Below are positions 26,467 through 34,683 of a DNA stretch of 64,000 nt, piece after piece; within the stretch, counting starts at the first letter, position 1; every line of letters begins with the position of its first letter. The position numbers and the translations under genes were made by a program. The stretch is from Pseudomonadota bacterium. Its GTDB lineage: Bacteria; Pseudomonadota; Alphaproteobacteria; Rhizobiales; Rhizobiaceae. Below the pieces are notes generated by a model. That model saw only the letters and a program-made list of their open reading frames with translations. It did no database searches and was not told where the DNA came from. The stretch lies in NCBI GenBank assembly GCA_023419535.1, contig JAEZXX010000034.1, positions 65,959 to 129,958 on the forward strand, in the 5' to 3' direction.

Positions 26467-27744
26467 TCAGCCGCCGGCCTTCGCGACGACCAGCGGGGTC
26501 GCCATGCGCTCGGGCTCGGGCTGCGCCGGGCGCTCGCTCGCGAACGGAATGCCCAGGGCCGCCCAGGTCTCCGCCAGCGCACGGCCGAGGGTCTCCAGCA
26601 ATTCGTCCGAATGAAGCGGAGTCGGCGTGATGCGAAGGCGCTCGGTGCCGCGCGGCACGGTCGGGTAGTTGATCGGCTGGATGTAGATGCCGTGGACCTG
26701 CAGCAGCCGGTCGCTCGCCTTCTTGCACAGATCGGGGTCGCCCACGAGAAGCGGCACGATGTGCGTGTCGGACGGCATGACCGGGAGATCGGCGGCCGAA
26801 AGCCGGGCCTTCGCCCGCGCCGCCTGGCGCTGCTGTGCCGCGCGCTCGGCGTTAGAGGCCTTCAGGTGGCGGATGGAGGCGGTGGCGGCCGCGGCCAGCG
26901 CCGGGGGCAGGGCGGTGGTAAAGATGAAGCCCGGCGCGTAGGAGCGCACGGCGTCGATCACCGCCTTCGAGCCGGCGATGTAGCCACCGAGGACGCCGAA
27001 GGCCTTGGCGAGCGTTCCCTCGATGACGTCCAGGCGATGCGACAGCCCTTCGCGCTCGGCGATGCCGCCGCCGCGCGCGCCGTACATGCCGACGGCATGG
27101 ACCTCGTCGATGTAGGTCATGGCGTTGTAGCGATCGGCGAGGTCGAGGATCGCCGCGATCGGGGCGATGTCGCCGTCCATCGAATAGACGCTCTCGAAGA
27201 CGATCAGCTTCGGACGGTCGCCGGCAGCGCGGAGCAGCTCTTCTAGATGCTCCAGATCGTTGTGCCGGAACACCTGCTTGCGCGCGCCCGACTTCTTCAC
27301 GCCCTCGATCATCGAGGCGTGGTTCAGTTCGTCCGACAGGATCAGGCAGTCGGGAAGGAGCTTGGCGATCGTGGAGATCGAGGCCTCGTTGGACACGAAG
27401 CCCGAGGTGAAGACGAGCGCCGCCTCCTTGCCGTGCAGGTCGGCGAGCTCGTGCTCCAGCTCGACCAGCGGATGATTGGTGCCCGAGATGTTGCGGGTGC
27501 CGCCCGCGCCCGTGCCCATGGCGCCGGCCGTCGCCGTCATGGCCTCGACGACACGAGGATGCTGGCCCATGCCGAGATAGTCGTTGGAGCACCAGACTGT
27601 GATCTCGCGGGCCGTCGCTCCGTCGCGCCAGATCGCCTGCGGGAAACGCCCCGCGATCCGCTCCAGGTCGGCGAAGACGCGGTAGCGCTTTTCGGCATGC
27701 AACGCTTCGATCGCCGACTGGAAATGGCTTTCGTAGTCGATCAT
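26467..27744 (-). CDS. hemA: 5-aminolevulinate synthase
   Basis: A 425-residue PLP enzyme of the alpha-oxoamine synthase family that joins glycine and succinyl-CoA to make 5-aminolevulinate, the first step of haem synthesis by the C4 route of alphaproteobacteria. The start MIDYESHFQSAIEALHAEKRYRVF, the glycine-rich GAGGTRNISGTNHPLVELE, the DEVHAVGMYG aspartate and the PLP lysine in GTLAKAFGVLGGYIAG are all typical. AAGGAG precedes the ATG at 27744. Converging with the AbrB-family gene, it lies 56 bases from it. Confidence 0.97.
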   Translation of the reverse strand: MIDYESHFQSAIEALHAEKRYRVFADLERIAGRFPQAIWRDGATAREITVWCSNDYLGMGQHPRVVEAMTATAGAMGTGAGGTRNISGTNHPLVELEHELADLHGKEAALVFTSGFVSNEASISTIAKLLPDCLILSDELNHASMIEGVKKSGARKQVFRHNDLEHLEELLRAAGDRPKLIVFESVYSMDGDIAPIAAILDLADRYNAMTYIDEVHAVGMYGARGGGIAEREGLSHRLDVIEGTLAKAFGVLGGYIAGSKAVIDAVRSYAPGFIFTTALPPALAAAATASIRHLKASNAERAAQQRQAARAKARLSAADLPVMPSDTHIVPLLVGDPDLCKKASDRLLQVHGIYIQPINYPTVPRGTERLRITPTPLHSDELLETLGRALAETWAALGIPFASERPAQPEPERMATPLVVAKAGG

Positions 27745-27906
27745 TCTCGAAAACTCCTTCGTGAGAAGGGTTCTAAGGAACCGATCGGCGCAAGTCCATG
27801 TCATGGAAGCCGTGCGCGAACGCATCGCTTCGCGACAGGCGACCGCCGCCGCACGACGGGGATCGCGCGCAGCGGTGCCGAGTTTCGCGGCGCGTGACCT
27901 TTCGCC

Positions 27907-28086
27907 TCACTCGGTCTCTTCGCCGGGAGCCTTCGGCGGCGGGCCGTCCGGCGTCTGTCCCGGCGCTTCGGCGTCACGGCGGGCCCGCGCCTGCGCCTTC
28001 CGCCGCTTCAGATTCTCCTTCATCTGCAGTTCGAGGCGCTTCCGGCGCCGCACCTGCGAGGGATCGTCGGCCCGCTGGTCGTTCAC
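27907..28086 (-). CDS. Small basic protein, conserved-looking, function unknown
   Basis: A 59-residue protein, with a GTG at 28086 preceded by AGAGG. The middle, KRLELQMKENLKRRKAQARARR, is a basic helix that I recognise from small hypothetical proteins of Hyphomicrobiales; the C-terminus is proline rich. It runs in the same direction as hemA, 162 bases upstream. A longer start at 28158 is also open. Both the start and the assignment are tentative. Confidence 0.5.
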   Translation of the reverse strand: MNDQRADDPSQVRRRKRLELQMKENLKRRKAQARARRDAEAPGQTPDGPPPKAPGEETE

Positions 28087-28178
28087 GTCAAACCTCTTGC
28101 GAAACGGTTGGCCTTCCTTGCCTTGCCGCCGCCTTTCCTGCAATCGCTCGGGCATCACGCTCAGCTAGAGGACAGGCC

Positions 28179-29501
28179 GTGCACAAGATCGACCGCATCG
28201 GCTTCGCCGCCGAGCTCGACCGCTGGACCGAGGCGCACGGCCCGGTGACCATAGGCCTCGCCGGCGCCGGACAGATGGGCACCGACATCGTCGTTCAGGT
28301 CGCGATGATGACGGGCATCCGCATCGGCGCGATCGCCGCGAGCCGTCCGTCTCGCCCGCTGGAGGCCATCGCCATGGCGGGCTACGGCGAGGGGCACGGC
28401 GTCGCGGCCACGTCGCCCGCCGCGATCGACGCCGCGATCGAAGCGGGGCGTATCGCGATCACCGAGGACCTCGACGCGCTGTGCGCCGCGGGGCGGATCG
28501 ACGTCGTCATCGACGCGACGGGAAGCCCGGAGGCCGGAGCACGCCTGGCCGGCTCCGCCATCGCCAACGGCAAGCACATCGTCATGCTGAACGTGGAGGC
28601 CGACATCACGATCGGCCGGCACTTCGCGGAAGAGGCGCGACGGGCGGGGGTCGTCTACACAGGCTCGGCCGGCGACGAGCCGGCTGCCACGCTGGAGCTC
28701 ATCGCCTTCGCGCAGGCGCTCGAGATGGAGATCGTCTCGGCCGGCAAGGGCAAGAACAACCCGCTCGACATCGCCGCCGTGCCCGACGATTACGAGGACG
28801 AGGCGCGGGCGCGCAACATGAACGCGCGCATGCTCGTCGAATTCATCGACGGCTCGAAGACCATGGTCGAGATGACCGCGATCGCCAACGCCACCGGGCT
28901 CGTGCCGGACGTTCCGGGCATGCACGGGCCGAAGGCGACGCTGGACGACCTCGCGCAGGTCCTCTGCACGGAACAGGACGGCGGCATCCTCTCTGCTTCG
29001 GGCCGGGTGGACTATACGATCGGCAAGGGCGTCGCGCCGGGCGTCTTCTGCGTCGTCAAACCCCGGCACCGCCGCATGGTCGAGCGCATGGCCGATCTCA
29101 AGGTCGGGCCCGGCCCTTGCTTCGTGCTGACGCGCCCGTTTCACCTGACGAGCCTGGAGACGCCGCTCACGGCGGCGCGCGCGGTCCTCCACGCCCGCCC
29201 GGACATGGTCGCGCTCGACCGCCCGGTGGCCGAATGCGGCGCACGGGCCAAGCGCGATCTGAAGCCCGGCGAGCGGCTGGGAAAGATCGGCACGGCGGAC
29301 TATCGCGGCTTCGCGCTCGAGTGGAGGGAGGGACGCAGGCAGCGCGCGCTGCCGATCGGCCTCGTCGAGGGCGCGGTCGTGCGCGCGCCCGTCGCGGCGG
29401 GCGACCTTCTGACCCACGACAATTGCGAGGCCGACGCGACCCTCACCGTCACCCGGCTTCGGGCGGAACTGGATCGTGCGGATGAACGCCATCTCGCCTG
29501 A
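28179..29501 (+). CDS. NAD(P)-dependent dehydrogenase with C-terminal SAF domain (homoserine dehydrogenase-like)
   Basis: A 440-residue protein. The N-terminal Rossmann domain starts VTIGLAGAGQMGTDIVVQVA; a homoserine-dehydrogenase-like catalytic region follows with AGKGKNNPLD and MVEMTAIANATGLVPD; the C-terminal part from about residue 355 has the SAF-domain sequence LPIGLVEGAVVRAPVAAGDLLTHDN. This architecture is found in enzymes of sugar-acid and polyol catabolism. The substrate is unknown. I chose the GTG at 28179 with GAGGA upstream. Its end overlaps the next gene by 20 bases. Confidence 0.82.
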   Translation: MHKIDRIGFAAELDRWTEAHGPVTIGLAGAGQMGTDIVVQVAMMTGIRIGAIAASRPSRPLEAIAMAGYGEGHGVAATSPAAIDAAIEAGRIAITEDLDALCAAGRIDVVIDATGSPEAGARLAGSAIANGKHIVMLNVEADITIGRHFAEEARRAGVVYTGSAGDEPAATLELIAFAQALEMEIVSAGKGKNNPLDIAAVPDDYEDEARARNMNARMLVEFIDGSKTMVEMTAIANATGLVPDVPGMHGPKATLDDLAQVLCTEQDGGILSASGRVDYTIGKGVAPGVFCVVKPRHRRMVERMADLKVGPGPCFVLTRPFHLTSLETPLTAARAVLHARPDMVALDRPVAECGARAKRDLKPGERLGKIGTADYRGFALEWREGRRQRALPIGLVEGAVVRAPVAAGDLLTHDNCEADATLTVTRLRAELDRADERHLA

Positions 29502-30192
29502 TCGCGCGATCCGGATCGCATCCTGGAACATTCACGGCGCCGTGGGGCGCGACGGACGGTGCCGGCCGGAGCGGATCGCCACCGTCATCGAGGCGATGGA
29601 CGCCGACATTGTCGCCCTGCAGGAGGTCGACGGGCGCACGCAGTTCGGCCGCAAGGCGCAGGCCTTCGAGACCATGGCCCGGCTTCTCGGCGGCCATATC
29701 GTCGAGGCCCGCCTCCACGGCAGGCCGGGGCGCGAGCACGGCAACCTCCTCTGGAGCCGCTGGCCGATCCCGCATCACGCCGTCCACCTGCTGCCCGGCG
29801 GCCTGGAGCAGCGCGGTCTCGTCGACGCCATGGTCGAGACGCCGAGCGGACGGCTGCGGGTCATCGCCACGCATTACGGCCTGATGCCGCCGACGAGGGT
29901 GCGACAGGCCCGGGCCTCGATCCGCGCCGCGGCGGAGGGCGACCCGGACGTGCCGTTGGTCCTCGTCGGCGATCTGAACGAGTGGCTGCCGTCCGGGCCG
30001 GTCCACCGGTGCCTGACGAAGGCCTTTCCGGTTTCGATCCGACCCGCCACCTTTCCAGCGCGCCGGCCCTTCGTGCCGCTCGACCGTCTCTACGCATCGC
30101 GGGGGGTGACGGCGACCGTCGTCCCGGCGCCGGCGGAGGCAGCGCTCGCCTCTGATCACCGGCCTCTGATAAGCGATCTTCGCTGGGACTGA
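29482..30192 (+). CDS. Endonuclease/exonuclease/phosphatase-fold hydrolase
   Basis: A 236-residue EEP (DNase I-like) protein. The metal and catalytic residues are visible: Asn in ASWNIHG, Glu in ALQEVD, GDLNEW, and the closing SDHRPLISDL. Members include exonuclease III, sphingomyelinases and inositol phosphatases; the short size and the LxxVGDLNEW pattern fit the phosphatase-like group. The ATG overlaps the end of the SAF-domain dehydrogenase by 20 bases, so the two are likely cotranscribed and coupled. Confidence 0.82.
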   Translation: MNAISPDRAIRIASWNIHGAVGRDGRCRPERIATVIEAMDADIVALQEVDGRTQFGRKAQAFETMARLLGGHIVEARLHGRPGREHGNLLWSRWPIPHHAVHLLPGGLEQRGLVDAMVETPSGRLRVIATHYGLMPPTRVRQARASIRAAAEGDPDVPLVLVGDLNEWLPSGPVHRCLTKAFPVSIRPATFPARRPFVPLDRLYASRGVTATVVPAPAEAALASDHRPLISDLRWD

Positions 30193-30255
30193 CCCCGGCA
30201 TGCGCCATCGGCGGCGTTCGAACGCGCCTCGAAGGGCCGCGAAACTTGCCCGACG

Positions 30256-30282
30256 AAAAAGGCGACGGGTTCCCCCGCCGCC
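30256..30282 (-). terminator. Rho-independent terminator for the PRC-barrel gene
   Basis: On the minus strand, GGCGGCGGG pairs with CCCGTCGCC (one G-U) across a four-base loop, followed by TTTTT. It lies 26 bases after the PRC-barrel stop. Confidence 0.75.
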
Positions 30283-30307
30283 CTTCGATCCGTCGTGGAT
30301 GACCGGC

Positions 30308-31090
30308 TTACTGGGCCGGGGCCGGGGCCGGCGCCATGCCGCCCGTGCCCGCGTCCGTCTCCTCGCCCGTCTCCGGCTCGCCGTAGGCCGGAGCGGCCTC
30401 GAGCTCTTCGCGGGTCACCGCCAGGACGATGCGATCCGGCAGATTGTCCTCGCCGACCACCGGGGTGGCCGGAGCGGCGTCGGTCGCGGGGGCCGCGGCC
30501 GGATCGGCCGTCATGCCGCCGGCAGGCGCCGCGTCGGCGGCCGGAGCGGTCGGAAGACCGTCCATGCTGCCCGGGCCGAACTCCAGCGCATCCATCGCCA
30601 CCGCGACGTCCTTGGCGCCGATGCCCAGGAAGCCGCCGACGCCGACGAGCACCGCGATGACTTCGCCATTCTCGTCGACCAGCACGTCGGAGATGCTGCC
30701 GATGCTCTCGCCGGCGGCGTCCTCGACGCTCTTGCCGTTGAGATCCGTCACGCGCCAGGCGCCGGTCGGCGGAACCGTCACGAACGGGCCCTCGATGGCC
30801 GACCCGGACGAGGCGGTGTCAGCGGGAGCCGGGGTCGTGGCGGCATCCGGCGCGTCGGCCTCGGCGTCCGGGGTGTCCATGGGCTCTGCGGGCTCGGCCG
30901 CGTCCGGAGCGTCCGTTCCCGGCGTTGCGCCCGCCGGGGCGGTCGCGTCGGCACCACCTACCGGCGGGGTCGCGGTGTCGGTCGCGGGAGCGTCCGTGGC
31001 CGGAGCGTCCGGAGCCGGGGTCGTCTGCGCGACGGCGACCATCGGGATCATCGCAGTCGCGAGCAGGGCGGGCAGAAGCGTCTTTTTCAT
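30308..31090 (-). CDS. Secreted PRC-barrel protein with low-complexity Ala/Pro/Thr/Asp flanks
   Basis: A 260-residue protein with a signal peptide (1-21, ending AVA). Residues about 22-100 are almost entirely Ala, Pro, Thr and Asp in imperfect repeats such as APATDAPATD; a PRC-barrel follows (about 108-172; WRVTDLNGKSVEDAAGESIGSISDVLVDENGEVIAVLVGVGGFLG), then a second Ala/Pro-rich stretch and a short acidic C-terminus. It is probably periplasmic or outer-surface. Such PRC-barrel proteins often belong to the general stress response in this order, and an EcfG promoter match lies upstream (31126-31150). Opposite-strand open frames here are shadows of the repeats. Confidence 0.85.
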   Translation of the reverse strand: MKKTLLPALLATAMIPMVAVAQTTPAPDAPATDAPATDTATPPVGGADATAPAGATPGTDAPDAAEPAEPMDTPDAEADAPDAATTPAPADTASSGSAIEGPFVTVPPTGAWRVTDLNGKSVEDAAGESIGSISDVLVDENGEVIAVLVGVGGFLGIGAKDVAVAMDALEFGPGSMDGLPTAPAADAAPAGGMTADPAAAPATDAAPATPVVGEDNLPDRIVLAVTREELEAAPAYGEPETGEETDAGTGGMAPAPAPAQ

Positions 31091-31125
31091 TCGGTGTCTC
31101 CCGGTGAAGGAACTGATGGAGGCTG

Positions 31126-31150
31126 AACGTGAGTGCGGCCGGATTGTTCC
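31126..31150 (-). promoter_or_regulatory. EcfG-type general-stress promoter for the PRC-barrel gene
   Basis: On the minus strand the sequence is GGAAC, 16 bases, CGTT, an exact match to the EcfG (sigma-EcfG) consensus GGAAC-N16/17-CGTT. The -10 element ends 36 bases before the ATG at 31090. The same exact pattern and spacing occurs before two other small genes of this window. Confidence 0.7.
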
Positions 31151-31353
31151 GACGCAGACGAGATAAGGCGCTTCGCTTTACAGTCGAGTCCTTGCGCGTT
31201 GCTGCACCGCAACCGGAAGACTACTCCATGGCGGTCTCGGCCAAGTCCTTCTGGCCTCACCTCTTTTCGCGATGCCGCACGGCTTCATGACGGTTGCGAT
31301 TCCGTCGTGATCGCCGTTTTACCGGTGGAAGGCGCTCCCACGGGTCTTTTGAA

Positions 31354-31394
31354 CGAAAAGGGGCGCCGCCCGCGATCTGCGGAGGGCGCCCCTT
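31354..31394 (-). terminator. Rho-independent terminator for the RND efflux operon
   Basis: On the minus strand AAGGGGCGCC pairs with GGCGCCCCTT around a 17-base loop, followed by TTCGTTC. It lies about 50 bases after the permease stop. Confidence 0.65.
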
Positions 31395-31444
31395 CGGACG
31401 GGCGGCCGCCCGTCAGTCGGTGGACAGGCGGTGGCCCACGGCCG

Positions 31445-34400
31445 TCACTCGGCGGGTACGGGTGCGGGTGCCGCGTCCGGCTCCGGACGCCGCTCCTCGG
31501 CGACCCGCCGATGTTCCGCACCCCGGCGTTCGAGCTTCTTGTCCATGCCCGTCAGGCGCAGCACGAAGACGTAGAAGGCCGGCACGAAGAAGATGGCGAG
31601 GAGAGTGGCCGCGATCATGCCGCCGATCACCGTCGTGCCGATGGCGTTCTGGCTCGCGGCCGAGGCGCCGCTCGCGATCGCCATCGGCAGCACGCCCATG
31701 GTGAAGGCGAGCGAGGTCATCAGGATCGGGCGGAAGCGCAGGCGCGCGGCCTCCACCGTCGCCTCGCGCATCGGCTTGCCCTCCAGCATCAGGTCCTTGG
31801 CGAACTCCACGATCAGGATCGCGTTCTTGGCCGACAGACCGACGATCGTGATGATGCCGACCGTGAAGTACACGTCGTTCTCAAGGCCCCGCAGCATGAC
31901 CGCGGCGACCGAACCGATGATGCCGAGCGGCACGACGAGGATGACGGCGAAGGGAATCGACCAGCTCTCGTAGAGGGCGGCCAGCAGGAGGAAGACGAAC
32001 AGGATCGCGAGCCCGATGAGGAACGGCGCCTGGTTGCCGGACTGGATCTCCTGAAGCGACTGCCCGGTCCATTCGAAGGCGAAGCCTTCGGGCAGTTCTC
32101 CAGCCAGCCTCTCCATCTCAGCGATCGCCGCGCCGGAGGAGTAGCCCGGCGCCGCGTCACCCGAGAGGCGCACCGCCGGATAGCCGTTGTAGCCGACGAT
32201 CTGCGAGGACCCGAGCGACCACTCCGCGTCCGCGAAGGCCGAGAGCGGCACCATGCCCCCTTGCGCGTTGCGCACGTTGAGATTGAGGACGTCCTCGATC
32301 CTCATGCGGTAGCCCGCCTCCGCCTGCACGATCACGCGCTGCATCCGGCCCGTGTTCGGGAAATCGTTGACATAGGCCGAGCCGAGCGCGGTCGAGATGG
32401 TGGTGTTGATGTCGGCGAAGGTGACGCCGAAGGCGTTGGCCTTCTCGCGATCGATGTTCAGCGCGATCTGCGGGCCGTCCGGGAGACCCTCGAAGTTGAC
32501 CTGCCCGAGGACGGGGCTCTGGCTCGCGCCGGCGAGAAGCTGGTCGCGTGCCGCCAGGAGTGCGGCCTGCCCGTTGCCGCCACGGTCCTGCAGGCGGAAG
32601 GCGAAGCCGCCGGTCGTACCCAGACCCTGGATCGGCGGCGGGGAGAGCGCGAAGGCGATGGCGTCGCGGAACTGCAGGAGCCGCATGGTGATCGCCCCCG
32701 ACAGGGCCTGTGCGCTCTGCTCCGGTCCGCGCTCCGACCAGTCGTCGAGCGTGATGAAGGCGAGGCCCGAATTCTGGCCTTGGCCCGAGAAAGAGAAGCC
32801 CTGGATCGCGAAGATCGAGGTAACGCCCGGCTGCTCCATGACGAAGGTCTGCGCCTCGTCCATGACCTCGCGCAGGCGGTTGGTCGTGGAACCGGACGGC
32901 CCCTGGAAGTTGGCGATCAGCGTTCCCTGGTCCTCGTCCGGAAGGAAGGCGGACGGGATCTGGACGTAGAACCAGCCCAGGCCGGCGAGCAGCGCCAGAT
33001 AGACGATCATCAGGCGGCCGGCGCGCCGCACGACGCGCGAGGCGCCGTTCTGGTACTTGTGGGTCGTCCAGTCGAAGCCGCGGTTGAACCAGCCGAAGGG
33101 GCCGCGCTTGCCGTGATGGTGCCCGGCCTTGATGGGCTTGAGGAAGGTGGCGCAGAGCGCCGGCGTCAGCGACAGCGCCAGGAACCCCGAGAAGAGGATC
33201 GAGGTCGCCATCGTCAGCGAGAACTGCTGGTAGATGATGCCGACCGAGCCGGGGAAGAAGGCGAGGGGCACGAACACGGCGGAGAGCACCAGCGTGATGC
33301 CGACGATGGCGCCGGTGATCTGGTCCATCGCCTTTCGCGCCGCCTCCTTCGGCGACAGGCCCTCTTCCGCCATGATGCGCTCGACGTTCTCCACGACGAC
33401 GATGGCGTCGTCGACGAGGATGCCGATGGCGAGCACCATCGCGAACATGGTCAACACGTTCACCGAGAAGCCGGCGAAGAGCATCACCGCCAGCGTGCCC
33501 GAGAGGGCGATCGGAACGATGAGGGTCGGGATGATCGTGTAGCGGAAGTTCTGCAGGAACACGAACATGACGATGAAGACGAGGACCACGGCCTCGATCA
33601 GCGTCATGATCACCGTCTCGATCGAGGCCGAGACGAAGGGCGTGGTGTCGTAAGGGATCGAGTAGGTGACGCCCTGCGGGAAGAGGGGCGCCAGCTGTTC
33701 CATCACCTCCTGCACGCCGCGCGAGGTGTCCATGGCGTTGCCGGTCGGCGAAAGCTGGATGGCGAAGGCCGAGGTGGGCTGGCCGTTCAGGAAGGTCGAG
33801 AAATTGTAGGTCTCGGCGTCCACCTCGATGCGGGCGACGTCCGAAAGCCGCACCAGCGAGCCGTCCGGGTTGGAGCGCAGGACGATCTGGCCGAACTCCT
33901 CGGGCGTGGTCAGCTGGCCCCGCACGAGGATCGTCGCCGTCGTCTGCTGCGTGGCCGGGGTCGGCTGGCCGCCGATCGAGCCGGCGGCCACCTGGGCGTT
34001 CTGCTGGCTGATGGCGTTCGTTACGTCCGCCGTCGTCAGGTTCAGACCGACCAGTCGGTCCGGATCGACCCAGACCCGCATCGCGCGCTCGGAGCCGAAG
34101 AACTGGGCGCGACCGACGCCGTCGACGCGGCGGACCTCGTTCAGGACGTTGCGGGAGATGTAGTCGCCGAGAGCGGTCGCATCGAGATCGCTCGTCTCGT
34201 CGGCCGTCAGCGAGACGACCATGAGGAAGCCCGCAGAGGCCTCCTCGACGAGAAGGCCCTGCTGCATCACCTGCTGCGGCAGCGACGATTCGACCCGCCG
34301 GATGCGGTTCTGGACGTCGACGAGCGCCTGGCTGATGTCGGTTCCGGCGATGAAGGTGACGGTGATCTGGACCGATCCGGTCGCGTCCGACACGGACTCG

Positions 34401-34633
34401 AAATAGATCAGGCCCGGCGTGCCGTTCAGCTCCTCCTCGATCGGTCGCGTGACCTGGAGGTAGAGATCCTCGGGCGATGCCCCCGGATAGACCGTCGAGA
34501 TCGTCACCTGCGGGGGCGCGACGTTCGGGTACTGGGCGACCGGCAGGTTCGGCAGGGACAGGGCGCCTGCGAGCACGATGAAGATCGCGATCACCCAAGC
34601 GAAGATCGGGCGGTCGATGAAGAAACGAGGCAT
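31445..34633 (-). CDS. RND multidrug efflux permease, HAE1 family
   Basis: A 1062-residue inner-membrane proton antiporter of the AcrB/MexB/BepE type. It begins MPRFFIDRPIFAWVIAIFIVLAG, carries the paired transmembrane aspartates in GILVDDAIVVVENVERIM, and shows the two large periplasmic loops and twelve helices in duplicated halves; the C-terminus is a charged Pro/Ala/Glu tail. With the adaptor encoded 50 bases upstream and an outer-membrane channel it should expel drugs, detergents or solvents. No channel gene (TolC-type) is present here, so the pump must use one encoded elsewhere. Confidence 0.96.
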   Translation of the reverse strand: MPRFFIDRPIFAWVIAIFIVLAGALSLPNLPVAQYPNVAPPQVTISTVYPGASPEDLYLQVTRPIEEELNGTPGLIYFESVSDATGSVQITVTFIAGTDISQALVDVQNRIRRVESSLPQQVMQQGLLVEEASAGFLMVVSLTADETSDLDATALGDYISRNVLNEVRRVDGVGRAQFFGSERAMRVWVDPDRLVGLNLTTADVTNAISQQNAQVAAGSIGGQPTPATQQTTATILVRGQLTTPEEFGQIVLRSNPDGSLVRLSDVARIEVDAETYNFSTFLNGQPTSAFAIQLSPTGNAMDTSRGVQEVMEQLAPLFPQGVTYSIPYDTTPFVSASIETVIMTLIEAVVLVFIVMFVFLQNFRYTIIPTLIVPIALSGTLAVMLFAGFSVNVLTMFAMVLAIGILVDDAIVVVENVERIMAEEGLSPKEAARKAMDQITGAIVGITLVLSAVFVPLAFFPGSVGIIYQQFSLTMATSILFSGFLALSLTPALCATFLKPIKAGHHHGKRGPFGWFNRGFDWTTHKYQNGASRVVRRAGRLMIVYLALLAGLGWFYVQIPSAFLPDEDQGTLIANFQGPSGSTTNRLREVMDEAQTFVMEQPGVTSIFAIQGFSFSGQGQNSGLAFITLDDWSERGPEQSAQALSGAITMRLLQFRDAIAFALSPPPIQGLGTTGGFAFRLQDRGGNGQAALLAARDQLLAGASQSPVLGQVNFEGLPDGPQIALNIDREKANAFGVTFADINTTISTALGSAYVNDFPNTGRMQRVIVQAEAGYRMRIEDVLNLNVRNAQGGMVPLSAFADAEWSLGSSQIVGYNGYPAVRLSGDAAPGYSSGAAIAEMERLAGELPEGFAFEWTGQSLQEIQSGNQAPFLIGLAILFVFLLLAALYESWSIPFAVILVVPLGIIGSVAAVMLRGLENDVYFTVGIITIVGLSAKNAILIVEFAKDLMLEGKPMREATVEAARLRFRPILMTSLAFTMGVLPMAIASGASAASQNAIGTTVIGGMIAATLLAIFFVPAFYVFVLRLTGMDKKLERRGAEHRRVAEERRPEPDAAPAPVPAE

Positions 34634-34683
34634 CGAGGCGGGCTCCTTGCCCTCAAGAGGGGCCGCGCGGGGCGCGGCTGCGC

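Larger units (their letters stand above)
31091..31444. other. Intergenic region between the PRC-barrel gene and the RND pump
   Basis: These 354 bases contain the EcfG promoter of the PRC-barrel gene and the terminator of the efflux operon (31354-31394). I see no gene in the remainder. Confidence 0.6.

Noticed and set aside
30840..31010. Repeated short units that might look like a CRISPR array
   Set aside because: The units are irregular and encode Ala/Pro/Asp/Thr repeats of the PRC-barrel protein; there are no spacers or cas genes.
30200..31126. Plus-strand frames of about 300 codons opposite the PRC-barrel gene
   Set aside because: The sense frame has a signal peptide and a PRC-barrel; the antisense ones are simple Arg/Gly or Ser/Ala repeats.
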